64,000 nucleotides of DNA from Hydractinia symbiolongicarpus (taxonomy: Eukaryota > Cnidaria > Hydrozoa > Anthoathecata > Hydractiniidae), in assembly GCF_029227915.1 (NCBI RefSeq), contig NC_079875.1, positions 41,251,201 to 41,315,200 on the forward strand. Reading direction: 5' to 3'. The notes under the pieces are model-generated. The model was not told the DNA's origin. It ran no database searches and was given only the letters and a program-made list of their open reading frames with translations. This document shows positions 14,894-26,489 of this stretch, piece after piece. The translations under genes and the position numbers were made by a program. Position 1 is the first letter of the stretch. Every line of letters begins with the position of its first letter.

Positions 14894-16087
14894 TGCGTTT
14901 TAGTGGTGAAAAAATAATTTAAAAATCGTTCGGGAAATGAGTTTACTCCCTGGGTACTTTCTTTGTATACTTTTGACTATACGGGCCGAGTCCGGGATTT
15001 ACGGGAAGTCGCGGGTTTTCGTTTGCCGGCGATTAAACTTCTTTTATTCAGCGTCTCATCAAAAATGAAAACAATTTTAAAAACTACAAGTCTCATGGGC
15101 TTTAGTGGTGAAATAATAATTTAAAAAATCGTTCGGGAAATGAGTTTACACCCTGGGTACTTTCTTTGTATACTTTTGACTATACGGGCCGAGTCCGGGA
15201 TTTACGGGAAATCGCAGGTTTTCGTTTGCCGGCGATTAAACTTCTTTCATTCAGCGTCTCATCAACATTGAAAACATTTTTGAAAACTGCAAGTCTCATG
15301 CGTTTTAGTGGTGAAAAAATAATTTAAAAAATCGTTCGGGAAATGAGCTAACTCCCTGGGTACTTTCTTTGTATACTTTTGACTATGCGGGCTTTACGGG
15401 AAATGGCGGGTTTTCGTTTGCCGGCGATTAAACTTCTTTTTTTCAGCGTCTCATCAAAAATGAAAACATTTTTGAAAACTACAAGTCTCATGCGTTTTAG
15501 TGGTGAAAAAATAATTTAAAAATCGTTCGGGAAATGAGTTTACTCCCTGGGTACTTTCTTTGTATACTTTTGACTATACGGGCCGAGTCCGGGATTTACG
15601 GGAAGTCGCGGGTTTTCGTTTGCCGGCGATTAAACTTCTTTTATTCAGCGTCTCATCAAAAATGAAAACAATTTTAAAAACTACAAGTCTCATGGGCTTT
15701 AGTGGTGAAATAATAATTTAAAAAATCGTTCGGGAAATGAGTTTACACCCTGGGTACTTTCTTTGTATACTTTTGACTATACGGGCCGAGTCCGGGATTT
15801 ACGGGAAATCGCAGGTTTTCGTTTGCCGGCGATTAAACTTCTTTCATTCAGCGTCTCATCAACATTGAAAACATTTTTGAAAACTGCAAGTCTCATGCGT
15901 TTTAGTGGTGAAAAAATAATTTAAAAAATCGTTCGGGAAATGAGCTAACTCCCTGGGTACTTTCTTTGTATACTTTTGACTATGCGGGCTTTACGGGAAA
16001 TGGCGGGTTTTCGTTTGCCGGCGAATAAACTTCTTTTTTTCACCGTCTCATCAAAAATGAAAACATTTTTGAAAACTACAAGTCTCA
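14894..16087 (+). repeat. Tandem trimeric HOR, 597 bp x2, with an 11-bp deletion monomer
   Basis: Bases 14,894-15,490 and 15,491-16,087 are nearly the same. Each carries AAAACAATTTTAAAAAC, CTTCTTTCATTCAGCG, CATCAACATTG and a variant-c monomer in which GCGGGC runs directly into TTTACGGG. That join lacks the 11 bases CGAGTCCGGGG. The deletion plus one A lost from an A run accounts for 597 rather than 609 bases. The second copy differs at its end, with GGCGAATAAAC and TTTCACCG. The deletion arose once and was then duplicated. Confidence 0.88.
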
Positions 16088-18999
16088 AGCGATTTAGTGG
16101 TGAAAAGATAATTTAAAATAATCGTTTTGGAAATGAGTTTACTCACAGGGTACTTTCTTTGTATACATTCGACTATACGGGCCAAGCCCGGGATTTACGG
16201 GAAATCGCGCGTTTTCGTTTGCCGGCGATTAAACTTCTTTTATTCAGCGTCCCATCAAAAGCGTAAACATTTTTGAAAACTACAAGTCTTATGCGTGGTA
16301 GTGGTGAAAAAATAATTTAAAAAATCGTTCTGGAGATAAGTTTACTAACAGGGTACTTTCTTTGTATGCATTCGACTATACGGGCCAAGCCCGGGATTTA
16401 CGGGAAATCGCGGGTTTTCGTTTGCCGGCGATTAAACCTCTTTCATTAAGCGTCTCATCAAAAATGAAAACATTTTTGAAAACTACAAGTCTCATGCGTT
16501 TTAGTGGTGAAAAAAAATTTAAAAAATCGTTCGGGAAATGAGTTTACACCCTGGGTACTTTCTTTGTATACTATTGACTATACGGGCCGAGTCCGGGATT
16601 TACGGGAAATCGCAGGTTTTCGTTTGCCGGCGATTAAACTTCTTTTATTCAGCGTCTCATTAAAAATGAAAACATTTTTGAAAACTACAAGTCTCATGCG
16701 TTTTAGTGGTGAAAAAATAATTTAAAAAATCGTTCGGGAAATGAGTTTACACCCTGGGTACTTTCTTTGTATACTTTTGACTATACGGGCCGAGTCCGGG
16801 ATTTACGGGTAATCGCAGGTTTTCGTTTGCCGGCGATTAAACTTCTTTTATTCAGCGTCTCATCAACATTGAAAACATTTTTGAAAACTGCAAGTATCAT
16901 GCGTTTTAGTGGTGAAAAAATAATTTAAAAAATCGTTCGGGAAATGAGCTAACTCCCTGGGTACTTTCTTTGTATACTTCTGACTATGCGGGCCGAGTCC
17001 GGGGTTTACGGGAAATGGCGGGTTTTCGTTTGCCGGCGATTAAACTTCTTTTTTTCAGCGTCTCATCAAAAATGAAAACATTTTTGAAAACTACAAGTCT
17101 CAAGCGTTTTAGTGGTGAAAAGATAATTTAAAAAATCGTTTTGGAAATGAGTTTACTCACAGGGTACTTTCTTTGTATACATTCGACTATACGGGCCAAA
17201 CCCGGGATTTACGGGAAATCGCGCGTTTTCGTTTGTCGGCGATTAAACTTCTTTTATTCAGCGTCCCATCAAAAACGTAAACATTTTTGAAAACTACAAG
17301 TCTTATGCGTTTTAGTGGTGAAAAAATATATTAAAAAATCGTTCTGGAAATGAGTTTACTCACAGGGTACTTTCTTTGTATACATTCGACTATACGGGCC
17401 AAGCCCGGGATTTATGGGAAATCGCTGGTTTTCGTTTGCCGGCGATTAAACCTCTTTCATTAAGCGACTCATCAAAAATGAAAACATTTCTGAAAACTAC
17501 AAGTCTCATGCGTTTTAGTGGTGAAAAAATAATTTAAAAATCGTTCGGGAAATGAGTTTACTCCCTGGGTACTTTCTTTGTATACTTTTGACTATACGGG
17601 CCGAGTCCGGGATTTACGGGAAGTCGCGGGTTTTCGTTTGCCGGCGATTAAACTTCTTTTATTCAGCGTCTCATCAAAAATGAAAACATTTTTAAAAACT
17701 ACAAGTCTCATGGGCTTTAGTGGTGAAATAATAATTTAAAAAATTGTTCGGGAAATGAGTTTACACCCTGGGTACTTTCTTTGTATACTTTTGACTATAC
17801 GGGCCGAGTCCGGGATTTACGGGAAATCGCAGGTTTTCGTTTGCCGGCGATTAAACTTCTTTTATTCAGCGTCTCATAAAAAATGAAAACATTTTTGAAA
17901 ACTACAAGTCTCATGCGTTTTAGTGGTGAAAAAATAATTTAAAAAATCGTTCGGGAAATGAGTTTACACCCTGGGTACTTTCTTTGTATACTTTTGACTA
18001 TACGGGCCGAGTCCGGGATTTACGGGAAATCGCAGGTTTTCGTTTGCCGGCGATTAAACTTCTTTCATTCAGCGTCTCATCAACATTGAAAACATTTTTG
18101 AAAACTGCAAGTCTCATGCGTTTTAGTGGTGAAAAAATAATTTAAAAAATCGTTCGGGAAATGAGCTAACTCCCTGGGTACTTTCTTTGTATACTTTTGA
18201 CTATGCGGGCCGAGTCCGGGGTTTACGGGAAATGGCGGGTTTTCGTTTGCCGGCGATTAAACTTCTTTTTTTCAGCGTCTCATCAAAAATGAAAACATTT
18301 TTAAAAACTACAAGTCTCAAGCGTTTTAGTGGTGAAAAGATAATTTAAAAAATCGTTTAGGAAATGAGTTTACTCACAGGGTACTTTCTTTGTATACATT
18401 CGACTATACGGGCCAAGCCCGGGATTTACGGGAAATCGCGCGTTTTCGTTTGCCGGCGATTAAACTTCTTTTATTCAGCGTCCCATCAAAAGCGTAAACA
18501 TTTTTGAAAACTACAAGTCTTATGCGTTGTAGTGGTGAAAAAATAATTTAAAAAATCGTTCTGGAGATAAGTTTACTAACAGGGTACTTTCTTTGTATGC
18601 ATTCGACTATACGGGTCAAGCCCGGGATTTACGGGAAATCGCGGGTTTTCGTTTGCCGGCGATTAAACCTCTTTCATTAAGCGTCTCATCAAAAATGAAA
18701 ACATTTTTGAAAACTACAAGTCTCATGCGTTTTAGTGGTGAAAAAAAATTTAAAAAATCGTTCGGGAAATGAGTTTACACCCTGGGTACTTTCTTTGTAT
18801 ACTTTTGACTATACGGGCCGAGTCCGGGATTTACGGGAAATCGCAGGTTTTCGTTTGCCGGCGATTAAACTTCTTTTATTCAGCGTCTCATCAAAAATGA
18901 AAACATTTTTGAAAACTACAAGTCTCATGCGTTTTAGTGGTGAAAAAATAATTTAAAAAATCGTTCGGGAAATGAGTTTACTCCCTGGGTACTTTCTTT

Positions 19000-19202
19000 G
19001 TATACTTTTGACTATACGGGCCGAGTCCGGGATTTACGGGAAGTCGCGGGTTTTCGTTTGCCGGCGATTAAACTTCTTTTATTCAGCGTCTCATCAAAAA
19101 TGAAAACATTTTTAAAAACTACAAGTCTCATGGGCTTTAGTGGTGAAATAATAATTTGAAAAATCGTTCGGGAAATGAGTTTACACCCTGGGTACTTTCT
19201 TT
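19000..19202 (+). repeat. Representative monomer, variant b (TTTTGAC / GAGTCCGGG / GGGAAGTCGCGGG)
   Basis: Measured from one GTATAC to the next, this monomer is exactly 203 bases. Its diagnostic sites are GTATACTTTTGAC, GGGCCGAGTCCGGG, GGGAAGTCGCGGG and CTTCTTTTATTCAGCG. In this monomer the variant is followed by CATGGGCTTTAGTGGTGAAATAA. It is one of the commonest forms in the window. The letters b, d, c, e and a are my labels for variants that recur as linked sets of substitutions, not published names. Confidence 0.85.
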
Positions 19203-19405
19203 GTATACTATTGACTATACGGGCCGAGTCCGGGATTTACGGGAAATCGCAGGTTTTCGTTTGCCGGCGATTAAACTTCTTTTATTCAGCGTCTCATTAA
19301 AAATGAAAACATTTTTGAAAACTACAAGTCTCATGCGTTTTAGTGGTGAAAAAATAATTTAAAAAATCGTTCGGGAAATGAGTTTACACCCTGGGTACTT
19401 TCTTT
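19203..19405 (+). repeat. Representative monomer, variant d (GAAATCGCAGG)
   Basis: A 203-base monomer with GGGAAATCGCAGG in place of GTCGCGGG. It is preceded by TTTACACCCTGGGTAC rather than TTTACTCCC. It usually follows a monomer ending CATGGGCTTTAGTGGTGAAATAATAA, so the b-then-d order recurs across the window. The G-to-A change sits in a CpG. This copy also has CTATTGAC after GTATA, a private marker shared by all three 812-bp units. Confidence 0.8.
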
Positions 19406-19608
19406 GTATACTTTTGACTATACGGGCCGAGTCCGGGATTTACGGGAAATCGCAGGTTTTCGTTTGCCGGCGATTAAACTTCTTTTATTCAGCGTCTCAT
19501 CAACATTGAAAACATTTTTGAAAACTGCAAGTATCATGCGTTTTAGTGGTGAAAAAATAATTTAAAAAATCGTTCGGGAAATGAGCTAACTCCCTGGGTA
19601 CTTTCTTT

Positions 19609-19811
19609 GTATACTTCTGACTATGCGGGCCGAGTCCGGGGTTTACGGGAAATGGCGGGTTTTCGTTTGCCGGCGATTAAACTTCTTTTTTTCAGCGTCT
19701 CATCAAAAATGAAAACATTTTTGAAAACTACAAGTCTCAAGCGTTTTAGTGGTGAAAAGATAATTTAAAAAATCGTTCGGGAAATGAGTTTACTCCCTGG
19801 GTACTTTCTTT
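19609..19811 (+). repeat. Representative monomer, variant c (ACTATGCGGG / CCGGGGTTTACGG / AATGGCGGG)
   Basis: A 203-base monomer marked by GACTATGCGGGCC, GTCCGGGGTTTACGG, GAAATGGCGGG and a T-rich CTTCTTTTTTTCAGCG. It is preceded by GAGCTAACTCCCTGGG, where most monomers have GAGTTTACTCCC. These markers travel together, which indicates a common ancestral monomer. In many HORs it is followed by CTCAAGCG instead of CTCATGCG. Confidence 0.8.
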
Positions 19812-21435
19812 GTATACTTTTGACTATACGGGCCGAGTCCGGGATTTACGGGAAGTCGCGGGTTTTCGTTTGCCGGCGATTAAACTTCTTTTATTCAGCG
19901 TCTCATCAAAAATGAAAACATTTTTAAAAACTACAAATCTCATGGGCTTTAGTGGTGAAATAATAATTTGAAAAATCGTTCGGGAAATGAGTTTACACCC
20001 TGGGTACTTTCTTTGTATACTATTGACTATACGGGCCGAGTCCGGGATTTACGGGAAATCGCAGGTTTTCGTTTGCCGGCGATTAAACTTCTTTTATTCA
20101 GCGTCTCATTAAAAATGAAAACATTTTTGAAAACTACAAGTCTCATGCGTTTTAGTGGTGAAAAAATAATTTAAAAAATCGTTCGGGAAATGAGTTTACA
20201 CCCTGGGTACTTTCTTTGTATACTTTTGACTATACGGGCCGAGTCCGGGATTTACGGGAAATCGCAGGTTTTCGTTTGCCGGCGATTAAACTTCTTTTAT
20301 TCAGCGTCTCATCAACATTGAAAACATTTTTGAAAACTGCAAGTATCATGCGTTTTAGTGGTGAAAAAATAATTTAAAAAATCGTTCGGGAAATGAGCTA
20401 ACTCCCTGGGTACTTTCTTTGTATACTTCTGACTATGCGGGCCGAGTCCGGGGTTTACGGGAAATGGCGGGTTTTCGTTTGCCGGCGATTAAACTTCTTT
20501 TTTTCAGCGTCTCATCAAAAATGAAAACATTTTTGAAAACTACAAGTCTCAAGCGTTTTAGTGGTGAAAAGATAATTTAAAAAATCGTTCGGGAAATGAG
20601 TTTACTCCCTGGGTACTTTCTTTGTATACTTTTGACTATACGGGCCGAGTCCGGGATTTACGGGAAGTCGCGGGTTTTCGTTTGCCGGCGATTAAACTTC
20701 TTTTATTCAGCGTCTCATCAAAAATGAAAACATTTTTAAAAACTACAAGTCTCATGGGCTTTAGTGGTGAAATAATAATTTGAAAAATCGTTCGGGAAAT
20801 GAGTTTACACCCTGGGTACTTTCTTTGTATACTATTGACTATACGGGCCGAGTCCGGGATTTACGGGAAATCGCAGGTTTTCGTTTGCCGGCGATTAAAC
20901 TTCTTTTATTCAGCGTCTCATTAAAAATGAAAACATTTTTGAAAACTACAAGTCTCATGCGTTTTAGTGGTGAAAAAATAATTTAAAAAATCGTTCGGGA
21001 AATGAGTTTACACCCTGGGTACTTTCTTTGTATACTTTTGACTATACGGGCCGAGTCCGGGATTTACGGGAAATCGCAGGTTTTCGTTTGCCGGCGATTA
21101 AACTTCTTTTATTCAGCGTCTCATCAACATTGAAAACATTTTTGAAAACTGCAAGTATCATGCGTTTTAGTGGTGAAAAAATAATTTAAAAAATCGTTCG
21201 GGAAATGAGCTAACTCCCTGGGTACTTTCTTTGTATACTTCTGACTATGCGGGTCGAGTCCGGGGTTTACGGGAAATGGCGGGTTTTCGTTTGCCGGCGA
21301 TTAAACTTCTTTTTTTCAGCGTCTCATCAAAAATGAAAACATTTTTGAAAACTACAAGTCTCAAGCGTTTTAGTGGTGAAAAGATAATTTAAAAAATCGT
21401 TTTGGAAATGAGTTTACTCACAGGGTACTTTCTTT

Positions 21436-21638
21436 GTATACATTCGACTATACGGGCCAAACCCGGGATTTACGGGAAATCGCGCGTTTTCGTTTGCCGG
21501 CGATTAAACTTCTTTTATTCAGCGTCCCATCAAAAACGTAAACATTTTTGAAAACTACAAGTCTTATGCGTTGTAGTGGTGAAAAAATAATTTAAAAAAT
21601 CGTTCTGGAGATGAGTTTACTAACAGGGTACTTTCTTT
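21436..21638 (+). repeat. Representative monomer, variant e (GCGTCCCATCAAAAACGTAAAC)
   Basis: A 203-base monomer with GTATACATTCGAC, an A-rich GGGCCAAACCCGGG or GGGCCAAGCCCGGG block, GAAATCGCGCGTTTTCG, and GCGTCCCATC followed by AAAAACGTAAAC. The last change removes the ATG found at this place in other variants and breaks the AAAAATG/CATTTTT inverted repeat. It is frequently followed by TGCGTTGTAGTGG. Confidence 0.8.
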
Positions 21639-21840
21639 GTATACATTCGACTATACGGGCCAAGCCCGGGATTTACGGGAAATCGCGGGTTTTCGTTTGC
21701 CGGCGATTAAACCTCTTTCATTAAGCGTCTCATCAAAAATGAAAACATTTTTGAAAACTACAAGTCTCATGCGTTTTAGTGGTGAAAAAAAATTTAAAAA
21801 ATCGTTCGGAAAATGAGTTTACACCCTGGGTACTTTCTTT
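21639..21840 (+). repeat. Representative monomer, variant a (ATTCGAC / AAGCCCGGG / CCTCTTTCATTAAG)
   Basis: Monomer of 202 bases with GTATACATTCGAC, GGGCCAAGCCCGGG and AAACCTCTTTCATTAAGCG. It is usually preceded by CTGGAGATGAG and TTTACTAACAGGG or TTTACTCACAGGG. Together with variant e it forms the 'ATTCGAC' half of the family, against the 'TTTTGAC' half (b, c, d). The piggyBac-like element inserted into a monomer of this kind, because the flanks are ATTCGAC upstream and CCTCTTTCATTAAG downstream. Confidence 0.8.
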
Positions 21841-24800
21841 GTATACTTTTGACTATACGGGCCGAGTCCGGGATTTACGGGAAATCGCAGGTTTTCGTTT
21901 GCCGGCGATTAAACTTCTTTTTTTCAGCGTCTCATCAAAAATGAAAACATTTTTGAAAACTACAAGTCTCATGCGTTTTAGTGGTGAAAAAATAATTTAA
22001 AAAATCGTTCGGGAAATGAGTTTACTCCCTGGGTACTTTCTTTGTATACTTTTGACTATACGGGCCGAGTCCGGGATTTACGGAAAGTCGCGGGTTTTCG
22101 TTTGCCGGCGATTAAACTTCTTTTATTCAGCGTCTCATCAAAAATGAAAACATTTTTGAAAACTACAAGTCTCATGCGTTTTAGTGGTGAAAAAATAATT
22201 TAAAAAATCGTTCGGGAAATGAGTTTACACCCTGGGTACTTTCTTTGTATACTTTTGACTATACGGGCCGAGTCCGGGATTTACGGGAAATCGCAGGTTT
22301 TAGTTTGCCGGCGATTAAACTTCTTTTATTCAGCGTCTCATCAACATTGAAAACATTTTTGAAAACTGCAAGTCTCATGTGTTTTAGTGGTGAAAAAATA
22401 ATTTAAAAAATCGTTCGGGAAATGAGCTAACTCCCTGGGTACTTTCTTTGTATACTTTTGACTATGCGGGCCGAGTCCGGGGTTTACGGGAAATGGCGGG
22501 TTTTCGTTTGCCGGCGATTAAAATTCTTTTTTTCAGCGTCTCATCAAAAATGAAAACATTTTTGAAAACTACAAGTCTCAAGCGTTTTAGTGGTGAAAAG
22601 ATAATTTAAAAAATCGTTTTGGAAATGAGTTTACTCACAGGGTATTTTCTTTGTATACATTCGACTATACGGGCCAAGCCCGGGATTTACGGGAAATCGC
22701 GCGTTTTCGTTTGCCGGCGATTAAACTTCTTTTATTCAGCGTCCCATCAAAAACGTAAACATTTTTGAAAAATACAAGTCTTATTCGTTGCAGTGGTGAA
22801 AAAATAATTTAAAAAATCGTTCTGGAGATGACTTTACTAACAGGGTACTTTCTTTGTATACATTCGACTATACGGGCCAAGCCCGGGATTTACGGGAAAT
22901 CGCGGTTTTTCGTTTGCCGGCGATTAAACCTCTTTCATTAAGCGTCTCATCAAAAATGAAAACATTTTTGAAAACTACAAGTCTCATGCGTTTTAGTGGT
23001 GAAAAAAAATTTTAAAAATCGTTCGGGAAATGAGTTTACACCCTGGGTACTTTCTTTGTATACTTTTGACTATACGGGTCGAGTCCGGGATTTACGGGAA
23101 ATCGCAGGTTTTCGTTTGCCGGCGATTAAACTTCTTTTATTCAGCGTCTAATCAAAATTGAAAACATTTTTGAAAACTGCAAGTCTCAAGCGTTTTAGTG
23201 GTGAAAAGATAATTTAAAAAATCGTTTTGGAAATGAGTTTACTCACAGGGTACTTTCTTTGTATACATTCGACTATCCGGGCCAAGCCCGAGATTTACGG
23301 GAAAACGCGCGTTTTCGTTTGCCGGCAATTAAACTTCTTTTATTCAGCGTCCCATCAAAAACGTAAACATTTTTGAAAACTACAAGTCTTATGCGTTGTA
23401 GTGGTGAAAAAATAATTTAAAAAATCGTTTTGGAAATGAGTTTACTCACAGGGTACTTTCTTTGTATACATTCGACTATACGGGCCAAGCCCGGGATTTA
23501 CGGGAAATAGCGCGTTTTCGTTTGCCGGCGATTAAACTTCTTTTATTCAGCGTCCCATCAAAAACGTAAACATTTTTGAAAACTACAAGTCTTATGCGTT
23601 GTAGTGGTGAAAAAATAATTTAAAAAATCGTTCTGGAGATAAGTTTACTAACAGGGTACTTTCTTTGTATACATTCGACTATACGGGCCAAGCCCGGGAT
23701 TTACAAAAAATCGCGGGTTTTCGTTTGCCGGCGATTAAACCTCTTTCATTAAGCGTCTCATCAAAAATGAAAACATTTTTGAAAACTACAAGTCTCATGC
23801 GTTTTAGTGGTGAAAAAAAATTTAAAAAATCGTTCGGGAAATGAGTTTACACCCTGGGTACTTTCTTTGTATACTTTTGACTATACGGGCCGAGTCCGGG
23901 ATTTACGGGAAATCGCAGGTTTTCGTTTGCCGGCGATTAAACTTCTTTTATTCAGCGTCTCATCAAAAATGAAAACATTTTTAAAAACTACAAGTCTCAT
24001 GCGTTTTAGTGGTGAAAAAATAATTTAAAAAATCGTTCGGGAAATGAGTTTACTCCCTGGGTACTTTCTTTGTATACTTTTGACTATACGGGCCGAGTCC
24101 GGGATTTACGGGAAGTCGCGGGTTTTCGTTTGCCGGCGATTAAACTTCTTTTATTCAGCGTCTCATCAAAAATGAAAACATTTTTAAAAACTACAAGTCT
24201 CATGGGCTTTAGTGGTGAAATAATAATTTGAAAAATCGTTCGGGAAATGAGTTTACACCCTGGGTACTTTCTTTGTATACTATTGACTATACGGGCCGAG
24301 TCCGGGATTTACGGGAAATCGCAGGTTTTCGTTTGCCGGCGATTAAACTTCTTTTATTCAGCGTCTCATTAAAAATCAAAACATTTTTGAAAACTACAAG
24401 TCTCATGCGTTTTAGTGGTGAAAAAATAATTTAAAAAATTGTTCGGGAAATGAGTTTACACCCTGGGTACTTTCTTTGTATACTTTTGACTATACGGGCC
24501 GAGTCCGGGATTTACGGGAAATCGCAGGTTTTCGTTTGCCGGCGATTAAATTTCTTTTATTCAGCGTCTCATCAACATTGAAAACATTTTTGAAAACTGC
24601 AAGTATCATGCGTTTTAGTGGTGAAAAAATAATTTAAAAAATCGTTCGGGAAATGAGTTTACTCACAGGGTACTTTCTTTGTATACATTCGACTATACGG
24701 GCCAAACCCGGGATTTACGGGAAATCGCGCGTTTTCGTTTGCCGGCGATTAAACTTCTTTTATTCAGCGTCCCATCAAAAACGTAAACATTTTTGAAAAC

Positions 24801-26489
24801 TACAAGTCTTATGCGTTGTAGTGGTGAAAAAATAATTTAAAAAATCGTTTTGGAGATGAGTTTACTAACAGGGTACTTTCTTTGTATACATTCGACTATA
24901 CGGGCCAAGCCCGGGATTTACGGGAAATCGCGGGTTTTCGTTTGCCGGCGATTAAACCTCTTTCATTAAGCGTCTCATCAAAAATGAAAACATTTTTGAA
25001 AACTACAAGTCTCATGCGTTTTAGTGGTGAAAAAAAATTTAAAAAATCGTTCGGGAAATGAGTTTACACCCTGGGTACTTTCTTTGTATACTTTTGACTA
25101 TACGGGCCGAGTCTGGGATTTACGGGAAATTGCAGGTTTTCGTTTGCCGGCGATTAAACTTCTTTTATTCAGCGTCTCATCAAAAATGAAAACATTTTTG
25201 AAAACTACAAGTCTCATGCGTTTTAGTGATGAAAAAATAATTTAAAAAATCGTTCGGGAAATGAGTTTACTCCCTGGGTACTTTCTTTGTATACTTTTGA
25301 CTATACGGGCCGAGTCCGGGATTTACGGAAAGTCGCAAGTTTTCGTTTGCCGGCGATTAAACTTCTTTTATTCAGCGTCTCATCAAAAATGAAAACATTT
25401 TTGAAAACTACAAGTCTCATGCGTTTTAGTGGTAAAAAAATAATTTAAAAAATCGTTCGGGAAATGAGTTTACACCCTGGGTACTTTCTTTGTATACTTT
25501 TGACTATACGGGCCGAGTCCGGGATTTACGGGAAATCACAGGTTTTAGTTTGCCGGCGATTAAACTTCTTTTATTCAGCGTCTCATCAACATTGAAAACA
25601 TTTTTGAAAACTGCAAGTCTCATGCGTTTTAGTGGTGAAAAAATAATTTAAAAAATCGTTCGGGAAATGAGCTAACTCCCTGGGTACTTTCTTTGTATAC
25701 TTTTGACTATGCGGGCCGAGTCCGGGGTTTACGGGAAATGGCGGGTTTTCGTTTGCCGGCGATTAAAATTCTTTTTTTCAGCGTCTCATCAAAAATGAAA
25801 ACATTTTTGAAAACTACAAGTCTCAAGCGTTTTAGTGGTGAAAAGATAATTTAAAAAATCGTTTTGGAAATGAGTTTACTCACAGGGTACTTTCTTTGTA
25901 TACATTCGACTATACGGGCCAAGCCCGGGATTTACGGGAAATCGCGGGTTTTCGTTTGCCGGCGATTAAACCTCTTTCATTAAGCGTCTCATCAAAAATG
26001 AAAACATTTTTGAAAACTACAAGTCTCATGCGTTTTAGTGGTGAAAAAAAATTAAAAAATCGTTCGGGAAATGAGTTTACACCCTGGGTACTTTCTTTGT
26101 ATACTTTTGACTATACGGGTCGAGTCCGGGATATACGGGAAATCGCAGGTTTTCGTTTGCCGGCGATTAAACTTCTTTTATTCAGCGTCTAATCAAAATT
26201 GAAAACATTTTTGAAAACTGCAAGTCTCAAGCGTTTTAGTGGTGAAAAGATAATTTAAAAAATCGTTTTGGAAATGAGTTTACTCACAGGGTACTTTCTT
26301 TGTATACATTCGACTATATGGGCCAAGCCCGAGATTTACGGGAAATCCCGCGTTTTCGTTTGCCGGCGATTAAACCTCTTTTATTCAGCGTCCCATCAAA
26401 AACGTAAACATTTTTGAAAACTACAAGTCTTATGCGTTGTAGTGGTGAAAAAATAATTTAAAAAATCGTTCTGGAAATGAGTTTACTAA

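Larger units (their letters stand above)
18951..21386 (+). repeat. Tandem tetrameric HOR, 812 bp x3
   Basis: Three consecutive units of exactly 812 bases (4 x 203) start at about 18,951, 19,763 and 20,575. Each has the order b, d, d, c. Unit-specific markers are AATAATTTGAAAAATCG, CTATTGACTATACGGG, CTCATTAAAAATG, CATCAACATTG, CAAGTATCATGCG and CTTCTGACTATGCGGG. I noticed single differences between units: CAAATCTC at 19,937 in the second unit, and GGGTCGAG at 21,254 in the third. Related single-copy segments lie around 16,500-17,100 and 24,010-24,650. After the third unit the array switches to the ATTCGAC variants at about 21,390. Confidence 0.92.

Noticed and set aside
19000-19202. A tRNA, 5S rRNA or SINE origin for the monomer (GGGCCGAGTCC and TTCGA-like pieces)
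   Set aside because: No pair of A and B box motifs at proper spacing, no cloverleaf, no tail. The resemblance is limited to a few bases.
25898-26098. A true CENP-B box
   Set aside because: The spacer between TTCG and CGGG is one base short and the required A is displaced. It is kept only as a near-match among the findings.
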